A stretch of 64,000 bases of DNA from Dicaeum eximium (lineage: Eukaryota; Chordata; Aves; Passeriformes; Dicaeidae): positions 2,889,667-2,953,666 of the forward strand of contig VWZP01002415.1 in assembly GCA_013396995.1 (NCBI GenBank), in the 5' to 3' direction. The notes under the pieces were generated by a model. That model was given only the letters and a program-made list of their open reading frames with translations, did not search any database and was not told the origin of the DNA. A program made the translations under genes and the position numbers. Positions 13,027-26,904 of the stretch are shown here, piece after piece. Each line of letters begins with the position of its first letter. Position 1 is the stretch's first letter.

Positions 13027-14665
13027 TGTCCATGCATTCATTTGTGAGAGACCCCTCATTGCAGCGGGTAAAGTCAACAGAGAAATGGGCACCACTTTTA
13101 GCAAGTCTTTTCTTCCATCTATCCATGTATTTATTCACTTACCAGCCATGTGAGCATCCATCTAGGCAAAAGTTTTGCTTTACCTATACTAGTGGTAGAT
13201 AAAGTAGCAAAACCCTCTAGTCTAAATATATTTCAACTCATTCCCTGATGAAATGGAACATATTGTATGTCAGCTTAGTGATACTTCTATAATTGTCTCA
13301 CAGAGAAGATTGCAGAGATAAAATCTTTCAGACAGTATTAAGGCCATTTTTTAAAATACAGTATATCAATAATATGTTGCTGCATATACCTCAGAATCTC
13401 AGTACCTCTTCATCCCTTTATTAAAAAATGGTAAATAAATGAGGAAGGGAGGAAGATGCACATATTTTAACATGGATAATTTGGAGTTATACCATCTAAT
13501 ATGTCCAGAAAGCACATTTATTTCTCTCTGTAAGTCCAATATCCCTGTTAAATTCCTGTATATCTATTTTTCCCAAGAGAATCAGCTAATTCTCACAGGG
13601 ATGAGCACAATCAGCAACAATTTCAGATGAGGAAAATTGGCATAATAGAAAATGATGCTGATGAATGAGTAAACATTGAATAATAATTTAAAAAGTTGAA
13701 TACAGCTGACATGTTAAGACAAAATATGTATAACTAACCAACTGCTTTACTTTCACATCTAGCAATAATGGACTCAGTTTTTACCAGTGGAACTGCAAAT
13801 GGTGACTGTGAGAGTACTTAGGATTTGTAGTGAATAAAAGCGTTTCAACATAAACTGTGCAAATGCAGTTATGTCAAATATTTGTATACAAATATGCATT
13901 CTAGTAGAAGGAAAACAGTGAGGTCTCTAATCTAGGAGAAAAGCTGAAACATGAAGGAAAACAAAATAGAAAACTGGTCAGACATTTTCTTTTACAGAGG
14001 GGTCGTAGTCACTGGAATCAACTGAAAAATGAAATAGTACATTGTCCGTGTCTTCTTGAATTCAGCTGAAGAACCTAAATGTCCCCTTTTCAACTTGTAC
14101 CCATTACTCATTTTGCTATCACAGCAGTTCCTGGTGCAGAGCCCCTCTCTGGCTTTCCAGTAGGACCCCCTTGAGTACTGAAAGGTTGCTGTGAGATCTC
14201 CATGCAATCTTCTCTTTTCTGGACAGAAAAAACCTACTTCATGAGCCTGGAAGTGCTCTGAAAATTTGTTTCTTGAATGAGGGAACAGACAAAGTCAATA
14301 CACTGGCATTTGCTTATCCTGAGGTTTTCACCTCAAAAGCAGGCATTTGCTATAAATTGGAGTCTACTATTCCTCATTGTAGGGTTTCACTTTCTCATAC
14401 AGGTATAGCTATTGCCATATGTATGTAAACTAACACTAAGGATACATCTCCTACTCTGGGCAGAGATCTGCAATATGCAATAACCTTCTCTCTCCATTTC
14501 TGGAACAGGGTTAGTTATACCTTTGTGGACATTCTTACATTGTAAGGCCACCTCTTCTGAAGCACAGCTGGTAGAACAGGTGCTCCAAAGGCAAGGCAAT
14601 TGTAGTCCTGGAGAACACAATGGGAATTTAATTTAAAAGAAATTACATAATATGAAGGACCCTTA

Positions 14666-14683
14666 CTGGACCATATGGTCCAG
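14666..14683. repeat. Perfect 18-bp palindrome
   Basis: CTGGACCATATGGTCCAG is fully self-complementary with no spacer. No associated element is recognised. Confidence 0.9.
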
Positions 14684-16691
14684 CAGCATCCCAGAGTCTA
14701 TAATGGTTTTATGAATGATTAAGCACTGGCAGAGGTATGTACTGATTACATCACTGGGCCAGCATCTGGAGGCATCCTGGAGGATATTTACTTAGCCTTT
14801 GCTTGTCAGTGATTTATTATCCAAAATAAAGATTTGATTGCAAGCTGCTGATTGAACTGGCAGAGAGGAAAGCAAGATGGACAAACACACTCAAGCTGGC
14901 TATGACTCATCTGAGGGCACAGTAGCTGCCACTAATCTTGGTGGAAACAGCATACATGTGCTTTCCCAACAAAACAATCCTGGAACTCTTATGCTACCAT
15001 ATATAGTGACATCTGAACTTGGCACCATGTCTGCTTCTTCTACAAAAACAGCAATATGAAGGTCCTGTTCCTTGATTTTATAACGGGTGATGACATTCAT
15101 CAAGGCACAAGAAACATAAGCATACAGTGTGGTGTATGTTTATCTTTAATGTGATACATAATCAACATGCAAATTAGACTCAGTCTGCTTTGTTGCAAAA
15201 TGTGGACATCCTAAAAGCAAAATCTACCCTTCACAGATAACATTTGTGAAAATTACATCAATTATTCCCTGCAACCTGTTCGAAATTATTTGGAGATTGT
15301 TAATTACACCCCTCTTACACTTTGCATTTCAGTTCACCTGAAAGATCAAAGTTCTCTTCATCCTCTTAGATAACTGGTAATTAGAAAGAAAAATAGAATA
15401 CCTCTATTCCACCCCTGCTAAAGAGTGTGTCACTTTAGCCCTCTGCCTCTAAATCAGGATTTTTTTAACAGGAAACATGAATGCCCAATGTCTTCATGTA
15501 AACTTATCCATAGAAAATCCAGAATGGCTATTGCCAGAAGATTAAAGCAAAGGTAATTCCACTAATGTCCCTCCATAGTAGAATCTAGTGCCCAAAGACT
15601 TAGCCATTCCAAATATCAAAGGGAAGATAATTGTTCACTCTTTATTGAAATATTAATATTGATATTCTTCTTATTATAAAACTTTTGAAAGCAATATCTG
15701 AGTATAATATCCATATACATTTAATCTTTGCTTTATAAGTTGACAAAATATTAAACTAAAGCATAGAGACATTAAAAATTATCATATTTATTGCAGTTTT
15801 TATGAGACATGCTGCTGCAAAACACATAAAATCCTCTAGGATAAATCTACATCTGCTGCTGTCTTGATAACTGTTGAATTTCCAATAGCGAAATATTTAT
15901 GCAGGCTTTTCTTTTAAAGAAATAGCTGAAGTGTAGAGTTCTTTTGTATGAGATGTATTCTGTCTTTACTGCTGGAAGGTACTGGTGCATCAGTGAGAAA
16001 GTGGAATATGTGTATGCCTGGAAGAGGGTTAATTTTTAGAAGTGAAATACCCAGTTCCTATCATTTGTTTTCTACTTCAGTATAGTTTTTGCCAGTCAAG
16101 CAGACTTAACTTGAATGTTTTTATTTGCCTTGAACACCAAAAATTTTGCTACTCATTCAATGTCAACCATACCTTAAAACTTTCACTTTGTCTTTTTTTT
16201 TCACTTTTTTTCAAGTGTCTTATACTGGTTTAGACAGAGGATGTTTTTTGACTATAGAGCGCAAAGTAAAATTGACAAAGTTCAGGATCTTGTTGTAAAG
16301 ATTTAAATTCAGGTCATCTGTTATTTAAATTCCCACTAAAGCCTCAATATTTGCTAGAAATTGGTACACAGTGCTGCATCTCAGTGGCTTTTTCCCCATC
16401 ACCATCAGTCCAGGGATGGTTGGTTTGTGGCTGCAACATTTGCTCTTGAAATGTAGGAAGGCTGGGCATAGCTCTGTCCTATGTCCTGCTCTGGAGATAT
16501 TGATGCAAATGAGAAGAAAAATTCTAACGTGTCTTTTTGAAAGGACAAAGTTCTGCTGAGAATGGCATTCTGAGGTAGTCCAAAAATGTTATTTTGATTT
16601 CCTCTTCTACCTTCTAGTAGAGTGACTAGAGTGTCTATGAGCTACTCTTGGAGTGCCCCCTCCCCTCAGACCTCCAAAAAGTATCTTGCAG

Positions 16692-16708
16692 CATTTTGTC
16701 ACAAAATG
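16692..16708. repeat. 17-bp inverted repeat
   Basis: CATTTTGT, C, ACAAAATG: an exact inverted repeat around one base in AT-rich DNA. It may be chance. Confidence 0.8.
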
Positions 16709-19700
16709 TTGATGTAAACTTTATGATCCAAAAATTCTGGCTGTCATATTTTCTTCAGTAAATATGGCAATAACATGAAAATAGAATTTAGGTGTGGGTC
16801 CAATAGATCCAACCATATCAGTTGTTCTTAAGCTGTAGAATTAAGTTGCAATTTAACTAATGACAGTGGGTGAATATGACTTTGAGACTTTCTCGGTACA
16901 TGGTTCTTTTTAGAACAAAACTGCAATGTGCATGTAATTTCACTATTTTTATGGTCAGTTGCAAAGGAATCTTTCTTCTGTTATTGGCAAAAAATCCTTA
17001 TTTCCTTGACAACCAAAATATTCTATGGGTCAGAGAGCTGAAATTTGTTTTTGTCCAACAGCTTTTCAAAAATAATCTCAAATATTCTTCTTAACCTTGT
17101 GAAAGACAAGAAGGTGGAAAAAATTAATGAAATGGATGCTTTTTGTTGATGGCAACAATAGCCACAAGAAGCTGGGTGAGAGCCATATGAAGATTAAACA
17201 AAGAAAAGGAGAACAGGCTTCTTTAAAGAGTGACCACTTGGCACACGATGATCTAAAATATTGCTGTAACTCTGGCTCTTCTCTTGTGTGGGAGACCGGG
17301 ATATAAAGCATCATCACGTTCTAGAATATTCACCTTATCTTGGCATTAATGCTGTAAACTAATATTGAAGTACAAATTTAAAATGTAGGATGCGTATCAC
17401 TGGTGAACTTTTAAACCTTTGAATTTTGCCAATAACTAATCTCAACAGAGCTATTATAAAGGGGGGAAACATACCAGATTTATTTACACAGTTCAGTTTT
17501 GATCTACTGACTTTCAATATAATTATAATTTTCAGAATTAATATCTTGTCACTGTGCGTATGACTCTCACACTCTTGCTTTCTTTTGTGTAATGAACCCA
17601 GTGTTCTTCTATAAAGCTTTTCTTTTACATGGAAATCCAAAGGGACCTACTACTTGTTCTTTTTTAGTAATCTTAATTATTTATCAATTGAACTTACATA
17701 ATTACTATGCCCATCTCTTCACAATATAATGTATTGAACACTGTCCAACTAGTCAGGCTTTCCACTGTGGCTTCTGTGTCCTTATTAGATTGAACACTGA
17801 ATAACAAACCCACACTGACCTATGCATACAGTGCTCTTAAACTAGGTGCCTGTAAAGAATCACAGCTGGAGCCCATTAGGAAAAGAGAATACTTTGCACC
17901 AAATATACACACTGCTTCTGTTTAATTGGGAAGAAGTTTAATCAGCTATTTTACTCTGGCCATACTAAAGACTCTATGAAATTTATTTTTACAGAAACTG
18001 ATTCTCACCTACAGGTGGAATATGCCTGCAGAAGTTAAAAAAATTGAAGAGTTTAAGAATTTTGGCAAATATGTCAAGGATGAATTCAGGATCTATCAGA
18101 CTTTGAAAGAATGTGAGTCATGTACTAATTTCTTCTCAGAGGACTGGAGGGCAAAACCCCACATCTTAGGCCAACCACCCACACAGAATGGTAGTAGACA
18201 TTCATTGAATTTAATTAGTGCTTGCTTCAAAGTTGTTTAAAGCCAAAGGTTTTTATCTTGCTTTTAGTGTATGATGTCTTGTCCTCTCAATTTTATTTTC
18301 CCAGTAGCAATGAAAGAGTAGGAAGATAGCCATGCCCAGCTGCCACTTTCTCTTACTGTAGCCATGCATACATGCTTTTAAGCCAAGAAGTACAAGTCTG
18401 CAGTCTGCTCTTTGACTAGCTACTTGTACCCTGCTGTCCTTCTTCCCACAGCTCTTGAGAGAATCCTGATTTTCATATTTCCTTTTGATTCGTTTTGCTA
18501 ATTTTTGTTCTGTTTTTTCAGATACAGTCTGGACTATAAATATTGATTCAATGTCCATTATCTATTTTCTCTCATTTTATTTTCAATTATGTTTCAAAAA
18601 ATCCAGCCAAGAAATAGAACACATAGCGAGGATTAGAAGATACCCTTAAATGTCTTTAATGATACTTCATTCAAAACACTGTAGAAGTTTTAATTAATTT
18701 AACTCTGTATCTGGCTTTATATTTGGCTTAATATTTGATATTCAGGGTCCTGAGTAAGGTGCAAAAGCTCTGCAACCCCTTTCCTTCCAATTCCTGGGGA
18801 TTTAACTGTGTTTAAGGTATGGTCTCAAACCTGACTGCTGGGAGAAAGGCTGGGAGAATGCACTTTGGGGCCCTCCTGCCCTTGGCTTGGGTGCTGCATT
18901 AGACCCAGGGCTTTGCCATTCATGGTGCTATCAAGAGGATTTGTGATTCTTCCTATCTAAGGAATTCTAAATTTTCAAGTGAAACCAATTTGTATGACCT
19001 CATCTGTTTTGTTGATTGTATTTTCCTTCTTAATTTTTTCTGTCTTCCTATTTTTTTCTTTTTAATTTTATTTCATCTGTGTTGCAGTTTGGTAAACTGA
19101 ATCTGTATCTTTCCCCAGAACAAAAATTTCAGCTTGTTTTTTTTTTAAATCTTGCTTTTGTTTCTGTTTTTTCTTTCTTGTCTCATATTCATATGGTAAT
19201 TTAATTTTTTCATTACTTCTTAGCATATTGAAGACTTTGCTGATATTTTTTTATATTCTTACCTCATCTATGTTCATTTAAATGATTTGAGGATAGAATA
19301 TGAATGTAGATCAGCACCTGTTTCTGCACTGATATCTCTTGTGGTTTAATATCATATTTCAATCTCTACTTTATGGCAATATTTAGAAGTGCAGGTCCGG
19401 AGATTTTAGCTTGCTAATGATTTACATTCCATTTTACTCTCAAAGTCCACCTCAGGCTCACTGGAAAAGTCTTTTATATGCTTATTTATCAGGGACTCCC
19501 AGCTTTTCCAAACTTGATTTACTGCTATTATAGGGAAGTTGCAACAGTTCTTTAGCCAGCCTTATATACCACAGCAATGAAACATTTCTATCCACGTACA
19601 GAAACTGTTTCATAACCTATTGTTAGATATTCAAGAACTTAGTTTTATTTAAAAAAATGTAAGGAAAAAAAAACAGAGTAGCTGTGAGCATAAACATTCT

Positions 19701-19782
19701 AGGATTAAGCTGTTTGTGTCATCCATTCAAATTTTCTTGGAGCAGAATTCACGAGTATTCTGACCAATTTCCTACCAGGTCC

Positions 19783-19828
19783 TTATATATATATATATAT
19801 TATATTATATACATTATATATTTATATA
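19783..19828. repeat. (TA)n microsatellite
   Basis: Consecutive TA dinucleotides from 19783 are followed by imperfect TATAT blocks to 19828. Confidence 0.9.
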
Positions 19829-20782
19829 GAACATCAGTGCTCAGATACTATAGCAGGGTGGAGACTGTAGCAATTCAGTCCAATAAGAATTCTGGATTAT
19901 GAGTGGCATTGCCACAGAGCAGTTACCCTGGTATCTCTGAAGTTCTAAGGCTCATTTAAAAGGGAAAAAAAAAAAAAAAGGCACTATAGAATAGTGAATC
20001 AATTGCTTCATGAACATGATCTTGTCACTTTTTCTTTGAACACAAGAATCCATCTTCAAAACGTCTTTGTCAGTTCTAAAGCAACATCAAAGCATTCCTA
20101 AGCAATAGTGTAAACACAAATAGCTGATGAGACCTTTCATTGGTGGGGCTTTAAAACACTCAAAAAGAAAGAGCTCCAACAGGATGATTATTTCAGTCGA
20201 GCAGATTCCCTTTGTATCACATATAGACAGCTTGTGTAGATACACTCAAGTGTCTGTAAAAGAAATTATCTAGTTTCAACACAGTCCTTTGCACTATAAT
20301 CCTCAAACATTAGCAGGTTTAAGATTATTTATCTTATAAAGCTAAATTTAACAGAAATTTCAGCCAAAGCCTATTTAGCACTTTGCATCTATAATGCTAT
20401 TGTAGCTGTTATTTCTATAATCAAGAAAACAGATGTCATTAAAAATCCCCAAGCACCCTTGCAAGTGGCAAATTCTAAAGAAAACAAAATCTGGAACTCA
20501 CTGTAGTATTGAGAGGGATGCAAACGTTCTTCCCACGTGGGTTTGTTGGATAATTTCTTGTTAAGAACATCTGTTAATGACCTAAATAGTTTGTCAATGA
20601 CCTAAGATAGTGTGGTGCTGTTCTCTTCTAACTAACTTAGTAAACATAAAATTAGAGTAATCCTGTACTGGTAGAAAGATGGACAACGAAAGATTTCTTC
20701 CATCCCTGTGACCTATGAATATATTTTTGTTAAATTGCTGCTGTAATCTCAACAAAAGCAATTGCATTGCTGAGATTCCAAA

Positions 20783-20892
20783 TTTTTTTGTTTGGTTGGT
20801 TTTCCTGTTTGTTTGGGTTTTTTGTTGTTTTGGGGTTTTTTCTTTGGTTGGTTTTTTGGATGTTTTTGTTTGTTTGGTTTTTGGGTTTTTTT
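20783..20892 (+). repeat. T/G-rich low-complexity tract
   Basis: About 110 bp almost wholly of T and G, with repeated TTTGGTTGGTTTT and TTTGTTTGGG motifs. A minus-strand 144-codon frame reading through it is a composition artefact (Lys/Asn/Pro runs). Confidence 0.9.
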
Positions 20893-21584
20893 AATCTAGT
20901 ACAATATATTATGCAACTATGCTTCACAATGTGATGATCTAATAGTAGAATAGTTCTGAAAACAAAATGGCTCTGGTTGAAGTCATACTTTAAACATTTT
21001 AGATGTGAGCTGGATTGGCCACCCGGTTTGCTCATTGTATTTTTAGTATTGATTGCATGAACCATGTGTGAATGTATGCACTTTAAAATGAACCTCTTGG
21101 TCTGCAATCTGTATTTTGGTAATTGAAAGCCATTGTTTCTTACAAATACAATGCAACAACCCAAAAATATGTTGTGATACTAGCAGAGAAACATTAAATC
21201 CATTGTTCCCTTAAAAGGCTCAAGGCTAGTTCTAGTATAAATAGTTTACCAGTAACTCAGTCAGCAAGATCTATGCAACTACATGAGATAAATATTTGGT
21301 CCCAAGAATTAAATAAAATAAAATGAAAGTTACACAAAATGCCCTTACCTGAACAAATGAATGCATTTACATTGCATATGTGAAAGTCTTTCAAGAGTCT
21401 TTTAACTGAGGGAAGAACTAGAGGTTCAAAACTAAAACCAAAATAAAAGTCAAATATTTCATGGAACAAAGTTGCTGTTCCCATTCCCATTTAATATTCT
21501 ACTGCTTTAGCTGAATTGAGTTTATCTCCTTACGTCCCAGCCTTTGGAAAAGAGAACCTTTTCCCTTCTGAAGCAGTCTAAATG

Positions 21585-21651
21585 TTGCAAGAATCTATAA
21601 TTTATAATTAATAAAATAATTGCAATTTTTAATTTATAATTTTGCAAGAAT
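21585..21651. repeat. 10-bp direct repeat flanking an AT-rich 47-bp insert
   Basis: TTGCAAGAAT occurs at 21585-21594 and again at 21642-21651, bracketing about 47 bp made almost only of A and T (with AATTTATAATT twice inside). It could be a target-site duplication around a tiny insertion or simply a local AT-rich duplication. Confidence 0.5.
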
Positions 21652-23275
21652 TTTGTGGGAGAGTTTGTAGTAGTCTGCTGACTTCAAAACAGGTCTAAAA
21701 TTCTCTACGTCTTTTCTAGGTCTTCTTGACCATAACTTTAGTTTGTGCAAGATATTACTAGATGTGCAAGAGTATTTTTGTCTTATTGAGGTTATTTCCC
21801 AGTTTATTATGTTCCAGAATTTCAATCTAAGTAACAGAGTGACATTTGCAGAGCAAAACCAAGATAAGGTGTGTTTTTTATGAAATCCACTTTCTTTATT
21901 CTCTTCACCTAACTACCCACTCTTTCAGATCTGGAATATGTTCTAAGTCAATCAGAAAGAGGAGGTTTTATACTGAATTTAATGAAATGCCATATTCAGA
22001 CACCCAGTGTGTTTATGTCACAGCACCAAATGTCAATGCACCAAACTCTTGCCAGCAAATGGGCAGTGAATTTGGCATTGAATTCCACCTTGGGCTAGCT
22101 AACCATCCTTTGCAGTGTAATGTCAATGTGAAAGTTTAAATAATTTAGGATTTTATCCTCCATTATAAATGACATTATCTTACTGCCACAACTAGGAATG
22201 CTGAAATTCACAGCTTGTGCATGCCTAATGATCTTAGCACTGCATGTGCTCTGAGCATCCCTGGCAGAGGTGCACACTGCTTTTCTTTGGCCTAACACTA
22301 TCAGCATTTAAAATTTTCAAGACATTTTAGAAGGCTAGTGTGTTTTTCTCAGGAACTTTGGAATGTTAATTCTTCTATGATGAATAGATTTTATGTGTAG
22401 TTAAATGGCAGCTAATAAAGAAATAGGGTACATATGTGCAAGCTTGGTTAAATTATATGCTGGTTTAATAATTTTCAGGGTTGTGTGTTTTACTGTTTTG
22501 TACAGGCACTTATGCTTATAAAATGGAATTAAAGAATTTTGTAAATCCCTGCAAAGAAAGCAAATAATAGAAGCAGATGGCCTATAATATAGAAGTGAAT
22601 TACTCTGATGACACTCATATGAAAAGTGGCATTTTCTGTGCTCTGTTCCATGACACAATTTGTTAATTCCTTAACACTGCCCCTTTAAAGATATGAGGGA
22701 AGTATAGATATAAACACTTAGACATATACTTGCATTTACGCACATACATTTGTAATCACACACATTTATTTAAATATAAAAAAAGCAAATTAAACTTTCT
22801 CTTGGTACATGACTTATATTTTAATTTAAAATTAAACCCTCCAAGCTACTTAATAATCAAAAAAGTAGAAATGTTTGTTGCACTCAGTCTTTACTTGAAG
22901 ACCTATTTTCAGTTGCTTCATCCTAGACTAGCTGAGTAAATGGGTCAGATCGACCTCTTTGTAAGAATGCTTACTCTTAGTGACTGACTTTAAAGGAGTC
23001 TAGACAGCTATTTTGGATGCTGATGTCTAAATTTGGACAGAGAAGTCATATTCCAGAAGTTCAGTTCAAAGTGGTTTACAGAAGCTCAACCTGTGAAAGA
23101 GTGAGAACTGTTTTTCCTCTGCACTTTGAAACAAAGCTGTGAAGGTCAGGTAGCAATGAAGTGCCTGGTATTGTCACTGTGAAAATCTCTTAAACTATGA
23201 CAAAATAATAAATCTTTGAAGTATAGGAATATAAGAATATGTCTTCAGATACTTTAACTGTCAAGGCATGTAGAT

Positions 23276-23382
23276 ATGGCACTTAAGGACATGGTTTAGT
23301 GGTGGATTTGGCAGTGTAGAGTTTATGGTTAGACTCAATGATCTTGCAGGTCTTTTCAAACCTAAATGATTCTATGATCTTT
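23276..23382 (+). mobile_element. CR1 LINE 3' end fragment
   Basis: About 105 bp match the typical 3' end of an avian CR1 retrotransposon: GACATGGTTTAGTGGTGG, then a GGTTAGACTCAATGATCTTG-like segment, then CAAACCTAAATGATTCTATG at the terminus. CR1 copies are usually 5'-truncated, so a 3' tail alone is normal. It is non-coding and diverged. Confidence 0.85.
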
Positions 23383-24564
23383 GGTGTAAGGAATTTTTCC
23401 TTGGTTCAGATTCCTCACATTTATTCTCTCTCCCAGTCTCAAAGTGGTTGAAGATTCATAGAGTATACTGAATATTAGCATCTCAACAGAAATGCAAATC
23501 AGAAAAAAAAAAAGGTGAATACACACCTTTTTTAAATACTAATAAGTTTAATGAAAAATGTCTCCAACTAAACTCTCAGCTGCATTGGGCCTGTCAGTGT
23601 CAGTGAAATTTCTTCATTTCTAGATGGCATTTATTTTCAAACACACACATCAAAGTTTCACAGCTCTCATTATGGAAAATTGGTAACTTTTATTCATCTG
23701 TCTTTGGTGATGACCCAGCCCCAGATGTGTTAGCAAAATTTATTACTTATATCTTATTACTTCCTTATTACTATCTCACTGAATAAGATAAAACCTCCAT
23801 TTAATCAAACTCTTTCTGGACTAATATATTAGCTATTTATCTCCTGAGATTTAGGAATAAATTCGAAAGAAGACATGGAATTAGTTTAGAGTGGATTTAT
23901 TTCTTTTCCCTTAGGAGAATTTATCCACAATCAGCATCTTTAGCATTTAAAAGCCAAGGAGTGAGATATTAAGTGCCAAATACATACTTACAGAAAGGGG
24001 GACACACCTGAACAATCAAATGTGTGACAGGAAAAGTAAGACAAAAATAATCTGCAAATAAGGAAATATTTTGGAAAAAAAAAATTGGCTTTTTCTTCCT
24101 AAGTTCATGGGTTTTTGGCCAATGAAATGGAAATAACACCATGTCTCTCTGCCAAAGGGAAGACAGGTTATGCCGATTGAAATAATATGTTTGTAAATTC
24201 TGGGCCATAATGCTCTGATGGAAGTGTAGAACTAGACCAAATTCTTACAGTTTAATGATTATGCACTTGATAAAAACCTGTTTTCTTTAATAACTAAGAT
24301 AAATAGTTTGGGGGAGTTTCAGAGTCCAGTGACGGATTATGAATAACATCAATCAAGACTTTTACCATTTTTTTTACTTTGGGAAGACTGTACTTGGGCT
24401 GTCTCATCGATACTATTTTTCTGATTTTTGAATTGCACAGAGCTACCACAGTCCTCTGACAGAAATCCCCAGAAATTAGTCTGGGGGTACTTTTGGATGT
24501 TTTAGGACACCTTCTAAGATGTGAAGCTGCCTCTCACATCAGTGTGACTGAATCGGTAAGAAGG

Positions 24565-24715
24565 GAGAAATACCCTCAGGCCTACGTGTCAATGTCCCAG
24601 TACTTCCCACGAGGGAATTTTCACACCTGAGCCAGTTATGCCCCGTCAAAAGGGATGAATGATACCTTCCCCGGTAGAGGGAAGGTTGTTTTACAACTGA
24701 GCCAGTTGTGTGAGG
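24565..24715. repeat. Diverged tandem repeat, units of about 55-70 bp
   Basis: The segment ACCTGAGCCAGTTATGC (from 24625) recurs as AACTGAGCCAGTTGTGT (from 24695), 70 bp later. A weaker third version (CCTCAGGCCTACGTGTC) lies near 24573. Each is preceded by a related GAGGGAA stretch. I do not recognise a tRNA, SINE or coding sequence here. A 66-codon minus-strand frame spans it without known similarity. Confidence 0.55.
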
Positions 24716-25856
24716 GAGGATATTAGCATTTAGTGGCATTTAGAGTCTTAAAAGTATTTTTAGGTTCTGAATGGCTACAACTGGAAATACTTCAAATTCT
24801 TATTTTCCTGTAGATGTTTATTTATGGCTTTCCTAAAATAAAAACGTAGGAGAAAAGTAATTAAATTTTGAAATATCTATTTCCCAAACTGGTAGTTAAC
24901 AATGAAACAGCAGATAATATTGCCTTCAAGGTCTGTTACAAACAAAAGAGTAAATAACACCAATGTCAGGGGTTTTTTTGGTAACAGACAGGGCAGGTCT
25001 TCATATTAGTTACAGATATGTGGGTTTCAAATACCATCTAAACGATTCAATCCAAGTTTGTTCTGCTCGTTTGGATCTTATAAACCAACTGCTTAGGCTG
25101 TTCAAATACACCTTTTACCTGCTACAGAGAAGTCTATATGAAATTATTGGTTCCATTCTTTTGCCTGTGGGTCCTGTGGTAAAACCTGCTGTTCAAAGTT
25201 CTGAACTTTATTTAATCATCTGACTCACAGTGCTATCTACTGTAAAATGTAGGAAGTTACACAAAAATATTCTTATCATTTGTGGATATGTTCCCATCTC
25301 TGGTTAAAAGAGGAAAACTCAGATTTACTGCATTTGTTCATATGTGTTGCTGCTATTTAAATTGTAGTTACATGTATAAGAAATTATTGTTAGTAAGAGC
25401 TAGCTTTCACTTGATTTTATTTTTTCTTTGTGCTTTGTCTCAATTCCCTCTTCAGTGATTTTTAGGATTTTCCCTGTTCTTTTTTTGTTGTTTGTTTTCC
25501 AGTTGTAAAAGACTTGTTAATAAAACATGAAAGAGGAGACTATCATTAATGCTAGTTCTCCCTTCCTGGATTCATGTCAAGTCTGAAAGAAGAAACAAAA
25601 CCAGCAAAGCATTGACTTCAAATTAAGCCTTGATATTATATGCTTGTCTCCTTCTTCTACTCTTCATTATAAATTCATCCTGTTGAGATAAGAATTTGCA
25701 TTTGATTTAGATATTCTTCCTGAATGACTTCTAAAAGGGAATGCTGTGTTTAGAAAAGGAGATGTATCTCTGTTCTTTTGTATCAAAAGATGCCAGAGTA
25801 ATGCCTCTTATATATTAGGAGTAAAAAATGAAACATTTGAGGTGGAGGGACACTGC

Positions 25857-25905
25857 TTTTTTTTGTTGTTGTTTGGTTGTTTGGTTGTTTTTGGTTTTGT
25901 TTTGT
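25857..25905 (+). repeat. T/G-rich tract (TTGTTTGG)n
   Basis: T-run followed by TTGTTG and TTTGGTTG units. Confidence 0.9.
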
Positions 25906-26904
25906 AGCTGTTCTAGGAAGTTGGAAAGTTTCTCAGCTTCTCTTCAGACAGGACATTTAACTTACTGGACTGTTAAGTCTGATCCTCTGTTTTCAAGACC
26001 TCAGTGTTCATCATTTATAGACATAGAAACGTGTCAACTTAAGAGTAAAACGCTAATTCTACAGGTTGAAGAATGATGGCTTAAAATGCTTTCATAGAGA
26101 TGTTTTGCATTATACACAGTATTAAAGAGAACCGAACTCCCCTAAATTATCCAAAGATAGCTTATGTGGTTCTTGACATCTTCAGAAAGGTTTCATTCCT
26201 GGCAGCTGTCCAAACAACTTCTGGTGTGTTCTTGTAGCTTTCAAGTAATTTCAGTAAGTTTAGAATATTATATTTCCCTTCTAAGACTGTTCTTAAGTTC
26301 CTCCCTTCCTCCTAGCCAGGGAACTGTCAGTTCTGGAACAGCTTTTTGGTTTCTCTTATACTTCCTAGTTTTCAGTTTCAGGTCCAGGTTCTGCTATTTA
26401 CAGCACTGCATTCATCCTTTCCTGCTTGTCCTCAACTTTCTCTCAGGATAATATGTCCAATCTTTTTTTTCTGTCAGTGACTTCAAAATTCTAGTTTCAG
26501 CAATCTCAAATAATGAGAAAGAAGTCCTTCTTTGTCCCTTTCACTTCTAGGAGATTTTCCTGTACAATGTATTTCAACCATATCTTGTAATTAAGCTATA
26601 AAGATTATTTTTGTGGCTGTCCAAACCTGGACCATTAAGCAGTTCTCATCTCTGAAATGTGATCATTTCTTAGCTTGCATAGAGGTACTAGCACACTCTC
26701 CAGAGAAGGGAGTCCTTGCACAGCATGAAATGGCTTCTCTAAGTCAGATCCTATTTTGACAAGGTATTTGACTAAATATTCAAATTGTGCTGACTACAAT
26801 GCGTAAGAAGCTAAGACTTTTGTTCCCAGCAAATAAATGTTAACAGAAAGAAATTAAGAACACAGGGTTCTAAAAAATGCCTAAAATGTAAAAAGTATTG
26901 GATG

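Larger units (their letters stand above)
4421..23275. other. AT-rich intergenic DNA, no gene seen
   Basis: About 18.9 kb with no recognisable exon. It contains only simple repeats (9715, 19783, 20783) and the palindromes at 11465, 13002, 14666 and 16692. The longest frame (12358-12834, 158 codons) lacks an ATG at its first codon, is hydrophobic and low-complexity, and crosses an A-run. Two GC-richer patches (16370-16560 and 18750-18930) are unidentified. Confidence 0.6.
23383..26904. other. Intergenic DNA between CR1 copies
   Basis: AT-rich, with the diverged tandem repeat at 24565-24715 and a T/G-rich tract at 25857. No gene was seen. Confidence 0.6.

Noticed and set aside
20730..21164. Minus-strand frame of 144 codons
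   Set aside because: Half of it is the translated T/G-rich simple repeat (Lys/Asn/Pro/Thr runs).
24590..24710. tRNA-derived SINE
   Set aside because: The TGAGCCAGTT boxes do not pair with a B box or a cloverleaf, and no A-rich or other SINE tail is present.
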